Of a stretch of DNA of 64,000 bases, positions 21,589 to 33,199 are shown piece after piece. The stretch covers positions 211,849 through 275,848 of the forward strand of contig VSDK01028718.1 of assembly GCA_009767595.1 (NCBI GenBank), given 5' to 3'. Both the position numbers and the translations under genes were made by a program. The notes under the pieces are model-generated. The model searched no databases. It saw only the letters and a list, made by a program, of their open reading frames with translations, and was not told the origin of the DNA. Source of the stretch: Symbiodinium kawagutii (taxonomy: Eukaryota; Sar; Dinophyceae; Suessiales; Symbiodiniaceae). Within the stretch, counting starts at the first letter, position 1; the number at the start of each line of letters is the position of its first letter.

Positions 21589-21635
<47 letters not shown>
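21425..21635 (+). repeat. (GTT)n microsatellite, ~210 bp
   Basis: Almost pure GTT/TTG, interrupted three times by the same TTTTGGTGGTTGTTGG block (near 21470, 21508 and 21576), indicating expansion of a larger unit. The long Val/Leu/Cys or Asn/Thr/Gln reading frames across it are artefacts. Confidence 0.95.
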
Positions 21636-21636
<1 letters not shown>

Positions 21637-22026
21637 GTCGCCCCGTGCTGAGCCTTCCAGGAGTGGCACCGCCACATCCATCCCAAAAGTCGCATTTTGG
21701 AAGAACAATCAATCATTTCTTTATTCAAACGAAGCTGCTGTATGTTGGAAATACATAGCCACAGTTTGATTTGGGCTCTCAAAATGATCAAAAGTAGAAC
21801 AACCATGCTGGTGATGTGTTTATAAAATGACCCCAAGTAAGTAGCATTCAAAAACCCACCTGTAGCTAGTCAACCTGAGAACATCAAAGTTTCTCGCCCA
21901 AAGGAATGATAGCTTTTGGGGCCTCGCAATTGGTACCCCACCCCTGCAGCTTTGAGCAGCAGCAATTTCTCCACTGCTGGAAACCCAGCTGGTTGCTGCT
22001 TAGCATGCCTGTTATCAACAAGCTTT

Positions 22027-22195
22027 TGGATATATATATATATATATATGTGTGTAATGAATGGTTTGTATCTATTTATAATGTATTACTGTCATACACA
22101 ATTGTCTCCGCACATGTATATGTATATATATATATATTTATTTATTTATTTATTTATTTATATTTATATATAAATATATTTATATATATATATTT
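22027..22195. repeat. (TA)n and (TATT)n tracts
   Basis: Two runs: TATATA near 22030-22050 and ATATATTTATTTATTTAT with further TA runs at 22120-22195. Confidence 0.9.
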
Positions 22196-22594
22196 GCAAA
22201 AATATATCTATTTTGGCATGCAAACATATGTGTATATACCAATACTTATAAAACAGTCTTCGCGTCAGCTGTCAACTCGAGAATCACCAGATTAGAGCAG
22301 ATTTGGTCTTGGTTTGGATGTTAGCCGCGACACCTGTTCTTTTGGTCAGTAACATTTAGTGATTTTGATTTTCACAATTTCCATGTACTTAGTTCCATTT
22401 GCTAGCTGAAGATGGTAAGCATGACTTGTGTCAGATATCCGCTGCATCAACAGATTGATCATTGGATACCTATATATGGCCTATATGTATACGCGCATAT
22501 TAGCGTGCCATTGGATTTATGGATAGGTAAAGTTGCAACAGTACAATGTTGTGCCCATCCATTTTGAACAAGGATGTTACATTGGAATAAATAA

Positions 22595-22720
22595 ATGTGT
22601 ATATATATATATAGATTTCGATTTTTTTACAGACATGTGTTTTTTTTTCTTAATGGATAGATTTGTAGGTAGATAGATTGAAAGATCTATATATTATATA
22701 TATATATATGTACATAGATA
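22595..22720. repeat. (TA)n / (GATA)n tracts
   Basis: Short TA runs around 22600-22612 and 22690-22710 followed by ATAGATAGATAGG. Confidence 0.85.
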
Positions 22721-22795
22721 GATAGGTTGATAAACATCCTTGGCTCTATAGGTATTTGTACGATATACATCACTGCCCTTGGTCAAACCCTTCGG

Positions 22796-22885
22796 GCCGC
22801 CGCCAAGTGAGGCCACCAGCTGCGCCCGCTGCTTCTGGACCTGAGCGCAATGTGAGGTGCCGCCGTTGTAGCATGTTTGTGTAGT
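22796..22885 (+). CDS. Candidate small exon, Pro/Ala-rich with CRRC
   Basis: Reads RRQVRPPAAPAASGPERNVR then CRRCSMFV and a stop. A GC island in TA-rich DNA. Confidence 0.25.
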
Positions 22886-23018
22886 TGTTTGCAGCCATTA
22901 ATAATGCTTAATAATGATGAATAATAGGAACAACTCCTAATGAGTTGTGGTTCATAGCTCGTTAATGGTTAATAATAGGGGATGATAAGTAACAATTCTA
23001 GGGACATACCAGCAATAT

Positions 23019-23110
23019 ATGGCGAGCTGGGTCAATACCAACAAAAGTATAGGGAAAACAATGGCTAATGATAGGGGAATCAGGGGTACAGGGTTTTGAC
23101 CCACTGCCAT
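23019..23110 (+). repeat. Family A MITE-like element, short form
   Basis: ATGGCGAGCTGGGTCAAT at the left; AACAATGGCTAATGATAGGG and GGTTTTGACCCACTGCCAT at the right. An internal stretch is deleted relative to the 53.4 kb copy. Confidence 0.75.
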
Positions 23111-23162
23111 ATGTATTTTTTTCATGCATATGATTACATGTTTTAACTCAAACACATTTAAT

Positions 23163-23347
23163 CAAATACATATATATATATATATATACATATACAGATA
23201 CATTTATATTATTCATATGGTTTGAGTTTATGCGGTTTTCACGTATTTTCACACATGTGAGTTTACTTTTTAAATAAATATATATATATATTTATTTATT
23301 TATATTTACATATCTAGGTACATATATATATATATATATATATATCA
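23163..23347. repeat. (TA)n cluster
   Basis: Three TA runs separated by TTTATTTATTTATA-like sequence. Confidence 0.9.
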
Positions 23348-24128
23348 ATATTTTCAGATTTTATATGGACATGTATATATGTATCTACTGTGAAAATTAC
23401 ACAATCTCTTTGATATTTTCCTTTTTCATGAATATTTGATTTGTGATTTTATGTACAAGGAAATGTGTTTTTGCACAGGTACATGCCAAGCTGTGCGATC
23501 TTCCATGTGTAACAACAACAATTGTTATATTGGCTTAGAGCGCTCGGTTGGTGGTTTTCCTTCACGCTTAGAATTGACATGCAGGCATCAAAACAAGCTG
23601 ACGGTGTGTAGTATCATATTGATTTGATATGGTATTTGATGTTCGCTCGTCAAGACAGCAGGTAGGGAATGGGTATCAACACCCTAGTATCACTTACATA
23701 GCAGGCAGATGATTCGTGAACAACACCCCGATGTCATCCAAAGATGTTTTCATTTCTAAGATTGGGAGACGACCACTTAGGTTTTGGGGAAATTGATCTT
23801 TGAAGAAATGCATATGTCTTAAACCACCCAGAAACATCAGCTTCTTGATGAAGGTCTTGCCCCAACCCAGCAAGTATCCACTCTATAGCATGTAACCATT
23901 TTGGTTTCGTGCGGTTCACAATTTATATGCGGTTCACAATTTATATGCGATGTCTGTTAATTGAATTGCAATTTGCGATTGTGCGCACTACGTTGCACAG
24001 CATTCCTCGTCCTTCAGCTGTCACTGCAAGATTCGTGATTGCTGTTGAACCTGAGGGTCGTCCCATGTGTTGAGACAAGGAAGCGGCCGCTGCCCCAAGT
24101 TGCTGCAGAGATTGTCCATGCAACCATG
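23348..24128. other. No gene recognised
   Basis: AT-rich with a direct repeat GCGGTTCACAATTTATATGC at about 23909-23948. Confidence 0.55.
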
Positions 24129-24390
24129 TTTGCGTGAGCCACCACGATCACGACGAGCAGGCTCCTTCGTGAACGTGTCGCGTTGCGGCCGAAAAGCCGA
24201 CTTGGCACCGCCATCCGTCGCATCACGAGAGGCATGACGAACTTCAGCGGCACCGCCAAAGCGCAGGCGGCATTGTGGCCCGACTCGGGGACCCCCAGGA
24301 GCCGTGCCCCTCCCCAGGGCTTATTCCTCGCAGCTGCACACCTGGCAAAGGGCATCGCTGAAACAGCCGCTCGCCCCAAACGGCGCTGCA
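24129..24390. CDS. Candidate coding island, strand uncertain
   Basis: A ~260-bp GC-rich island open on both strands. The + strand reads RLLRERVALRPKSRLGTAIR, RITRGMTNFSGTAKAQAALW and later GLFLAAAHLAKGIAETAARP. The minus strand reads RRSLLVVIVVAHANMVAW and FVMPLVMRRMAVPSRLFG. Both look protein-like; no homologue recognised. Confidence 0.3.
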
Positions 24391-24459
24391 CGTACCATTC
24401 GGCCTGTTATTTTGACCGCCTGCCAGGGTTCGTTGATCAATCGCTTGTGGCAAACGACA

Positions 24460-25399
24460 AAAAATCAAGATTCAACATCGTTGATAAATGTTTGTTTCCC
24501 TTTTTTGCGTGGTGGCCTGCCAGGGTTGTTTGCTGTTTTGTTTGTAAACCATTTGCGATTCAATGTCCCAAGTTTAGTTTTTGCTGTCTAATCCAACTCC
24601 GATGTATGGAAATTATACAGAGATCTCGCGGACAGCTCATCCTTCCGGTAAGGTATTTTTCATCACCATAGTTGGTCACAGTGGAGACTGCCACTCTGCA
24701 AGTCAAAAAAAAAGATCTGTCAAAATTGGCCACAGGCAACATTGACAACGGTTCAAATGAACAGCGTCAAAAAACTGCAGTCGATTTGCTAGTATCTTGG
24801 GTCACCCTAGGTAGCTTATAGATGTTGATCCGGCTTAAACAAACATGATGGGAACGCGTCTTAGCTAACCAGCAACCACTGGGATTTGTTGTTGTGCCAC
24901 CTCACGACCAGCTACATCTGGCGATCTCGGCCAGCAATGAGCTGCTGTTTCCCTGATTAATCAACTTCACCACCCTCTCGAATCAGCTGGTAACATACGA
25001 ATTCTGAAAATCTTGTTCGGGGGCGACTCGGGGGTTCCCAACATTGTTGTTTGGTACTCCATCCAATCTTACAAAATGTTTCAGTCGTGGCAAGGGATTG
25101 CTCAAAATCAAACACATAGTTGGTGATGCTACATGTTCAATAACGGATAATTCAACATTCAATTATTGGAACGTCAATCTTGCTACTCTTGTTTTCTACT
25201 TGTCGATGAATCGATCATAGTTGGTTGTACTCAGGGAATAAGGAGCCATGTTTGATCATAGGTATCCTCACAACTCATTTGATTTGCGCACCATTGGTCC
25301 AAACACTTGTGAGGATGCCATTCGGATACTATCTTCATAGATGATTCATAGATTCATGAAACATCGGATGCCAACAACGAAGGGTTGCTGATCTCGATG
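24460..25399. other. No gene recognised
   Basis: Moderate GC, short overlapping frames only; a direct repeat GTGGCCTGCCAGGGTT / TTTGACCGCCTGCCAGGGTT links 24415 and 24511. Confidence 0.5.
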
Positions 25400-25560
25400 A
25401 ATCCCACAACATCCTCACAGGCTCCAGCTGCGCTGCCCACAGTGGGGGCGCAATGTGATCTTCACGTCCTTCCAGTGTGGAGCCCTGTGGGGAACGACTT
25501 TGCTGGTGAACATCCAGCAGTGCGTTGGAAGACACCCTACAAATTGCCCTGCAGATCAAC
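25400..25560. CDS. Candidate coding island, strand uncertain
   Basis: The + strand reads QAPAALPTVGAQCDLHVLPV then WSPVGNDFAGEHPAVRWKTP. The minus strand is open too. Moderately GC-rich. Confidence 0.25.
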
Positions 25561-25751
25561 TATTTTCTAATCATCAACCACGAAGAACGAGCATGAACCA
25601 GCATTTTCAATAATGAACCATCATCACCCATCTTGAACAATCTTGAACAATCTTGAACCATCATCAATCATCATCCATCGTCAATCAACATCCATCAGCA
25701 TCAACCGCGTTCAACCATCATCAACCATTCGTATCCACTAGCAACCAACCC

Positions 25752-25876
25752 ATGCCACCAGAGCCTCGCCAGTCGAAGCAACCCAGGTCCAGCAGTACCC
25801 TGGGCGATGTGCGTCGAGCGCTTCGGGAGGAGCCTCTGACCATTTTTGCTGGGTTTTGCCGTGAGGTTTTGATGAA
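25752..25876 (+). CDS. Candidate exon, cut by a family A repeat
   Basis: From an ATG at 25752 the frame reads MPPEPRQSKQPRSSSTLGDV then RRALREEPLTIFAGFCREVL before passing into the family A element. The helical RRALREEPLTIFAGFCREV part looks like genuine protein. The preceding ~100 bp are CATCAACCAT-type repeats. Confidence 0.4.
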
Positions 25877-25975
25877 TGGTGGCGAGCTGGGTCAAGCAGT
25901 TAACCAACTAATGGAGGATTTACCAACAAGATTAAAGGAAAACCAAGGTTGATGATGGGGGAACCAGGGGTACAG
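25877..25975 (+). repeat. Family A element adjoining a coding island, right end lost
   Basis: GGCGAGCTGGGTCAA followed by TTAACCAACTAATGGAGGAT and GGGGAACCAGGGGTACAGG. It abuts the candidate exon at 25752-25876, so the reading frame continues into the repeat by chance. Confidence 0.65.
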
Positions 25976-27196
25976 GTTAGTGATGATGAATGGTTATGAT
26001 GGGCCTTTCACAGCTTGGTTGGTAATGATGAATGGAAACCAACCAGTTTTTTGTCCATAAGGTTGCCGCGAAAACTGGTTATGATGAGGAATTTGTTATG
26101 ATGAATGGCAATTCATGACAGCAACCATAAACAGCTGGAAGTGATCCCTCACTACGCTTATACATTCTTCCCGCACCGTAGTGGTTTTCTTATACAAAAG
26201 CATGGGATTTTTTTTGGTTGATCAACAGTGTGTAACATTAGTGGAGGTTGGAGCAAATAGTAACAATATCATAAAATGGCATGACCACGCATTAAGCAAT
26301 CACACAACATCACATGATTCAGTGTGTTTGCAATTGTGCAAATGGACGGTTGAGGTTTTTTGCCATATGTGATGTGTCCTGCACAAAATTGTATACCTGT
26401 CACGGCCATTCTAAGGATGTTTTGAATGTCACCCATTGTGAGCAGCCATCAGAACTGTAGTTGGTTGAGTTTCATGGTTTGTTTGAGGAAGAGATTCAAT
26501 CAAAACCTTTTGTCGGTAATCAGTAGTAATGGCAGTCATTCTAGCAGAAATATGTCCATGCATAACCGGCCACGATATCATGTTCATGTTGTTGGTACAC
26601 TACACCCAAAAATTTTTAAAAATCCATAAAATGTCAACCTACCAATGTTTTAGGTCTTTTTTTGACACTCCTGCTGCGTAAATGGACACTTTCTTTGGTG
26701 GTTGGCGCGCCAGCTGTTTCAATACCGCCATTACAATTAGAGATGTTTTTGATAGTGGTTTCAACCGACCATCATATGCCCATCTATAGCCGGCAACGTT
26801 TTTGGCGACATAATCACAAGGACTACGAAGCAATCAAACAAAAGTTGATCAGCTATACTTCGATATTAAAGGCACATATGAGTTTATGTAGTGATAGATG
26901 GCTTGCAAGTATCCGTGACTGAACAGTATGACTATATCTTTTATAGCAGCTGCTCAATAGCAGGCAGCAGATGTCAAACTATGACACACGGTTACATAAT
27001 GATGCCCAGCATAGAACCATGATGATCGAAGCCATCAGTCTATCAGGACCAGCACTTCCACTAGCAAACATTGGCTGTTGAAGCAGCTGTTTGATGTGGA
27101 TGAAGCCACGTTCACCATTGCTGAACCATGTTAAACCATCATGAAACCATCACTAAACGATGTTTTTTCCCATCAACAGATGGTGATTCCCTGGGT
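25976..27196. other. No gene recognised
   Basis: AT-rich; a partial family B-like terminus GGAAACCAACCAGTTTTTT lies near 26035. Confidence 0.5.
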
Positions 27197-27300
27197 ACCA
27201 GTTCACCAGGACTTGGTTCAGGGCCTGGCTGGTACCGGCGATGGGCGCCTACAGGCGTGGTCCTGGAGGGTTAGGGTCAACCATGCTGGTGCCCAGAGTA
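27197..27300 (+). CDS. Candidate small exon
   Basis: Reads PVHQDLVQGLAGTGDGRLQA then WSWRVRVNHAGAQSR and a stop; a possible donor GTTAGG lies near 27270. Confidence 0.27.
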
Positions 27301-28843
27301 GGTAACTACCCTGCACCCCAAAATGGTAATTTTTGGATGCATGCCCTCCTCAACAAAGGCATTCCATACTCCTCCAAAGCGGGAGATGCGATTTTGTTGA
27401 CAACTTGTGAATGACAATTGACGACTACAATTGTTTGAAAGAATCTCTATGATACTTTGAACCAGTCGCCAACCATCATCAACTTTTTCCAACCATCCAC
27501 AGTAACATGGTCTGTTTCTCTAGACTCCAAGTGGTGTCGTTTGGGCTGCCCACCGTGGTCGACACCATTTGGTGGCTGAGGAATCTATGGATGAAATAAA
27601 GACGGAATTTCGATACCTGTTTTAAACTTTAAACAGCATAGATTGTCATAGTTCAAGATTAGCTAAGATGATGATTAGATTCCAGTTACATGTCTATCCA
27701 CAGTCATTTCATTTATGTAAATCGACTTTCAATGGGATTGAGACCTGTAGTGTGTGATTTGTGTGGGTCTATATCTTTGAATATTTTGTCTGACATGTAG
27801 ATGAAGGTGAGTATCCATGAATTTCCCAAGGATGATATTCCTCCTCGGTCCTTCCCAGTGAACTCCTCCTCCAGTTTTGCAGTACATCATCGCTACCTCA
27901 ACGTGGTTGCCGCGCAAAAACGCGCCGTGGATCACTATCTTCAGAATACCCGTTTTTTGTTGCACTGGCACAATTGTCCACGCTCTCCTCAGTGATTTGT
28001 CAGCACCCTCTGAGCTTGATGATTTTTGCAATAGGGGATGGGACCCTGCTGGATCATGGATCACACTGGATTTGTTGACAGTACTTACTTGCTATTGTTT
28101 CCTTCTGGTTCACAAACAGGTCGATCATTTCCTGTTTAGCCCATCATAGCCAGAGAAGGATAAGATGGGAGAGACCGATCATGACGTGATGCCTGCAGAA
28201 GTGTAGGACAAAGATGGGTTTGCTGAAAACAGGTATTCTCAGGTACTGGTGCAGTCAGAAGTATCCAGCCAACGGAATCTAAGCTTGCACACCCTAGGCA
28301 AGAATCCTTGCACCAGAAAACCATTGAAAAAATAGCAACAAAAAATTGATATTTGTAGTGATATTTACGTGCATCACATATGATACATATTTTGTTCAAT
28401 ATCTTTGAATATACATTGTGTGTGTGCTTTCGCTTGCCTTGTGTACATCCAGCAATAGTGGGTGAAGTCACTGGATAGCTTGGCATGTTCTGCAGTTGCC
28501 GCTGTGTGGCTTAGATCTACATCGGGAGTTGCCGATAGCCAGTAGCCAACTGCGACGCCGTTGATATGCCAGGGTGGGGCCCTGAATCATTGGCACAGGC
28601 CACTTATTTCAATGTTTGGACCATAGGTATACCAGTAAGAGGTATTTTCTTATTTGCATTTGTGTTTTTTCTTCACTCACATAAGTGACTCAAATATATT
28701 TAGATATGTAATGTAGATAGATACGTTTTTTTTAATAAATCAATCTGGAAAGGTATACATGCATATTTGTACATATGTATTTAAATACATATGCATATCT
28801 ATAGCTATGTTTTCATGTGCACATCAACTAGTCTCACTGGAGA
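27301..28843. other. No convincing gene
   Basis: A GC-richer patch at 27830-27950 is open on both strands (minus strand GAFLRGNHVEVAMMYCKTGG), not enough to call. Confidence 0.5.
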
Positions 28844-28976
28844 GGTCCCCCTTGTGCAACCTCACTGGTTAGCGCAATCTTTGCCACCAGGACACGTCGC
28901 AGGCAGAAGCGCAAGTTCCCCAGGACTGCGCTGGGCAGGGCGTATGGGCTTGGGTAACAAACCTGCGGTTTCTCAG
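28844..28976 (+). CDS. Candidate exon with strong donor
   Basis: A GC-rich island reading PLVQPHWLAQSLPPGHVAGR and then SASSPGLRWAGRMGLGNKPA. It ends at CTCAG|GTGAAG (donor at 28977). Possible acceptors are AG at 28830 or 28843. No recognised domain. Confidence 0.35.
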
Positions 28977-30260
28977 GTGAAGAGGCCATTTTAAGTATGG
29001 TTAGATGTGGTTAATAACCAGCTAAAAGTTGGTTAAATGTGGTTAATTAATGTTAACCCAGGATTAATAAACCCTCGGTTTATCAATTTCGTGGTTACCA
29101 TTCTAATGGGAAACCAAGGCGGACTTGAGCATCAACCAGGGGTTTGTTAATCCTGGGTTACCATTCAATAGGATTGATTCCATACATTCCAGTGGTCAAT
29201 CGTGACTATGACTAGGGAAACTACCAGTTGAGGTAGATGTAACTATCGTTGAACTTTTTTATAACCAACTGATGGTTGGGGAATACCATTCCAGAACTAT
29301 CAAACCCATTGATCATTCTTGGTCAATGACACATAATAGCAAAGATCATTGATGGTTTGGCATGTTTTATGAATGCTGGTGACCAACAACCATTTGCATG
29401 ACCAATTTATTATTCAATAGCCTCCAATAACCACCACCATTGATGGTTATTAGTGGCTCATGAAAGTTCATGCAATCATCATCAACCCTTCAATATAAAC
29501 TTAAATGCACAAATATTACCGTCGCATTGAGGCATCACCCATCGCTTGCTCCACATGGTCTGTGACGGTTCAAAGCCACTAAACCTAAAGTTGTTGTGGC
29601 AACTATGGTATAGTCTTAACTATGGCTATTCTGTATTAATGGCCAACTATTGTCGGTGCCTGATGGTCGATTCAATGTGAATTGGCTCTGGGTCAATGTT
29701 CAACCATCAATTTTATGGGGGAAACCGACGAAATCAGAAGGAAAACAAACTGGTGAAGAATAGTACACCAGGGGGCAGCCCCTGAGTGACACGGACATGC
29801 AGCCATCTAAACTATCAGCTGTCCACCATCTAAAACTATCGTATGATTAACCACTATACAACTTACACCATTAACCATTAGTCAACCTCCATATACCCCT
29901 ATAAAAGGATCCGCAACCATGGATTGCCTACCATTTATATAAACGAATCATTGAACACTTAATGGATCATACAGTAAAACCGGGTTATTGATTTCCATGC
30001 CATATCAACATATATCACCATGGTGACTTATAACCTGTAGCCAAATCGCCATTGTTCACCATCTGTCCATTTATACTCTATTATCATATCACCACATATT
30101 ATCACCATAGATCACCATAATATATGACCATTGATGGTTATCAGTGGCTCATGAAGGCTCATACAATCATCGTCAACTCTTCATTACAAATTTGAATGTA
30201 CAAATCTTACTGTCGCTTTGAGGAGGCATCAACCATCGCCAGGTGATATGACTTGCAAGT
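28977..30260. other. AT-rich, TGGTTAA/TTAACCA-rich DNA
   Basis: Includes GGGTTACCATT...TAATCCTGGGTT inverted pieces near 29055-29165. A ~60-bp direct repeat links 29445-29540 and 30130-30225 (GGTTATTAGTGGCTCATGAA / GGTTATCAGTGGCTCATGAA). Confidence 0.55.
29682..29790 (+). repeat. Family A element, degenerate
   Basis: TTGGCTCTGGGTCAATGTTC at the left, ATGGGGGAAACC and GGAAAACAAACTGGTGAAGA inside, and ACACCAGGGG near the right. The right end is decayed. Confidence 0.5.
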
Positions 30261-30421
30261 GTAGCCACCGGCTTCACATCACGGCGCCACAGATCGCCAC
30301 GCCTCCAGGAGGAGTCCATCGTCCTGGCCGAGCAGGTTCCGCCGCGACGGAAGTTCCTGACGCCCGAGGCACCGCAGGGCGCATGGGGCGGCACCGGCGG
30401 CTCCAGCCTTGGGAGTTCGTG
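30261..30421 (+). CDS. Candidate exon, basic/Pro-rich segment
   Basis: The best phase reads VATGFTSRRHRSPRLQEESI, then VLAEQVPPRRKFLTPEAPQG and AWGGTGGSSLGSS, with a possible donor GTAGCT at 30422. GC content is far above the flanks. Two other phases are also open over much of it, so the phase choice rests on composition. Confidence 0.38.
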
Positions 30422-30434
30422 GTAGCTTGGAAGG

Positions 30435-30715
30435 GGCTTAGTTGAGTGACTAGTAGCTATACGGAGTGGCTATAGTAATGATCATAGTGACTTAGGGTGG
30501 GGAGTAGTAGCTATAATGAGTGGCAAGTAGTGGTTAGCAGTGGTTTGTAGCTATAGGCTATAGTGATTCATAGCTTGTAGCAATGTTTAGTGAGTTGTAG
30601 CTAGAGTAGCGTGTTTAGTAGTAGCTAGTGGCTATAGTAGCTTGTAATGGTAAGTAGCTCGTGGCTACAATCGCTGGTAGTGGTTAGTAGCTAGTAGTTG
30701 CTGAAACGGATATAT
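30435..30715. repeat. Degenerate TAGTAGCTATAGTG-type minisatellite
   Basis: Repeated TAGTAGCTA, TAGTGGTTAGTAG and GGCTATAGTAGC elements without a fixed period, directly after the island at 30261-30421. Confidence 0.6.
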
Positions 30716-32852
30716 TAACTACGAAACTGGTTCATGGTTCATGTTGATTAATCCTAATTATATAGTAGGATTAGTAGGGGTGGTTTGCAATTGGCTTGAT
30801 GTTGGACTATGATGATTAGTTCATGTTGGATTGTGATGCTTTATATTGGTGATGGTTGGTGATGAAGAAAACATTGGTTTGATGAATGGGTGCTACTTAA
30901 TGATGGTTTCTTGGGGGTTCATGAAAATATAATAGTGAAAACATGGTGGTTATTCTTAGATAGTTAGATGGTGCTTATTTTCAAGATTGCCTGCCAAATT
31001 GAGCCAGAGGCCCACGTGAGCACATAACACAACATGTGTTTCAGAAATGCAGTGAAAGAGGGGTGCAAGACGAAAAAACATTTGTCTCCAATCACATGTT
31101 CAAATCACATTTGTTTGGCATTGTTTGGAATAGTTTCACATGTTGTTGCAGTTGTTTCAGACCTGCAGCTCACGTGTTCGCATGTAATGACATTGTGCAT
31201 GTTGTTCACATGTTATTTGCATATTTGTTCACATGTTTCCTCGCGGATTCACCGTTGCATGTGTTTCTCATGTGTGTTCAGTGATGTTTTAGACGAGGAG
31301 TTAAATTAATGGTTTATAGGTGGTTGCTAAATGGTTTATAAATTGTTTTAATGTGCTTGGCGAGTACATGGCTAGTGATAGATGACCCATGGCTGCATGT
31401 CACTGAATTGATAGGTATTCATGATTGTGTATATGTTTGTTCACCTGGTAATAGATATTCTATGCACACAGGTTCGGTTGGTCACATGTACATCTATTTC
31501 TTTGTCAAGTATTATTCATTCATGGACCCATATACTCTTCGAGGATTTACATATACCCAGATCATCCCATGGGTTGTCCAGAAGCACCTTAGAAACCCTT
31601 CACTAATTGATTGGTGAATGCTTGGTTCATAGTAGAAGGTTGGGTTGCAAAACATTCACCACTTCAGCAAACCATTCATTGCCTTGGTAAACCATTGATT
31701 CATTTACTGAACAGTGTCAACAGTAGTGGTTACATACCATTAAGTGCCTTCGTAAACGCTTAGCATTGAAACATGCGCTGACAGGACATGCAGATCACCC
31801 TGCAAGCAGCCGGACTTTGCCCTTCAGGCAGCGGAATCGTAAAGGGGGGAAAAGCAGGGCTGGTTTTCTGGCTGGTGGTTTTAAACATGTCTTATTTTCC
31901 CTCGGATTGACAAATAATTGGTTGACCCATTTTTCTCATAGAGGTTGAATCCACCGACCAGTTTTCTTGGTTTCCTGAGTCACAGTTGTAGCCACAAAGT
32001 GTTTGATATTTTTGTTTGTATTTTTGAGGGGATTAGATCGATTTGCCATATATCCACGTGACATTAAACTTTGGCAACTGATCTAAAAGCCGCCAACTTA
32101 CCTCATTTGGGTATATCTACCGAAACGCATGGTTGTTTTAGGCGGGCAACCAGTTCACACTTACTATATGTGTTGGGTTTATCCACAAACAGGTTGGGTG
32201 CCAAGAACCTGCCATCGACTGAATATATTATGTAATTCTGGGGATCAAAACTTGGGACAGAATTACCGGTTCGACTCTTGATGTTTTAAGTAGACTGTTG
32301 CTGTGCATTTTGACGTGGACAAACCTGGTACCCTGGTGAACATGCTTAATTGAACAGACAAATTTCTCCTAGAATATTTGTTTGCTTACCGTACCATCTT
32401 AGTCGAGAACCGCCACTCTTCGGCGGTGCTATCACTGATCCGGCGTTTGATCAATCCACCACTGTTCGTAATTTGTACCCAGATTGGTTGACTGGTGGTC
32501 CACCATCCCTCATTTGCCCCCGTTTTTTGTAGGTGTTAGGTGACCCGCCTCTCCAGCCAGGAACTCACCAGATCAATCGGATCAATGTTAGATCCAGCTT
32601 TTTGAACAACTAATGCCCAGGTTCAACTAGCCACCTCAAATCATGCCCATCAAACATTGTTGTCGTCATGCTTGTTGGTTCTTACTGATTGGTACTGCTC
32701 GGTAATCAATCATAGCTGGCCGGAAAATCTACCATGTCCGATCGGTAGACCCAAAATAGCATATTCAGCCAGCTATGTCAGATCAAACGGAGGGCAAGCA
32801 CCTCTACTGGACTTGCTCGTTGATTTGTTCAATTTTCCCTCTATATTTACAA
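30716..32852. other. No gene recognised
   Basis: AT-rich; apart from the family B copy at 31871-31961, only short frames. Confidence 0.5.
31871..31961 (+). repeat. Family B inverted-repeat element (MITE-like)
   Basis: Begins GCTGGTGGTTT and ends CCACCGACCAG. The interior contains TTTTCCCT and TTTTTCTCATAGAGGTTGAA, as in other copies. No coding capacity. Confidence 0.65.
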
Positions 32853-32963
32853 ATGGCTGTGGGTCGAAACCCTGTACCCCTGGCTCCCCTTTCAGTAACC
32901 ATTGTTTTCCCTCTGGCTTGGTTGGTCATTATAAGCAATTATTGATGGTTGGTACATAGCCAA
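32853..32963 (-). repeat. Family A MITE-like element
   Basis: ATGGCTGTGGGTCGAAACCC at one end, GGTACATAGCCA at the other; CAGTAACCATTGTTTTCCCT inside. Confidence 0.75.
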
Positions 32964-33022
32964 ATGATTGGTTGGCTGACTTTTGTGTGTTCAGAGGCTT
33001 TATGAGTTATAACCATCAACTA

Positions 33023-33095
33023 GGCGAGCGCTCATGCTGCCGTTCCATCCGTCGCTTCCAAAGGCACTCTCCTTGTGGATGCAGCGCCCATCAAG
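33023..33095 (+). CDS. Candidate small exon
   Basis: Acceptor AACTAG (33017-33022) and donor GTGGTA at 33096. Reads SAHAAVPSVASKGTLLVDAA then PIK. All three phases are open, so the phase is uncertain. Confidence 0.3.
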
Positions 33096-33199
33096 GTGGT
33101 ACCCAGCCAGCGATGTTGGCCCGCTGTTTGTGCCGACTTGGGGTCGTCTATAGGGGCTTAGTTGTCACTTGTGATTGGGGGACCCCTGTAGAGTTTAAT

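Larger units (their letters stand above)
21636..22795. other. TA-rich DNA, no gene seen
   Basis: Dominated by the TA and TATT tracts listed separately. Confidence 0.6.

Noticed and set aside
21188-21851. Cys/Val-, Asn- or Gln-rich 'proteins' over the GTT array
   Set aside because: Produced by the trinucleotide repeat in all phases of both strands.
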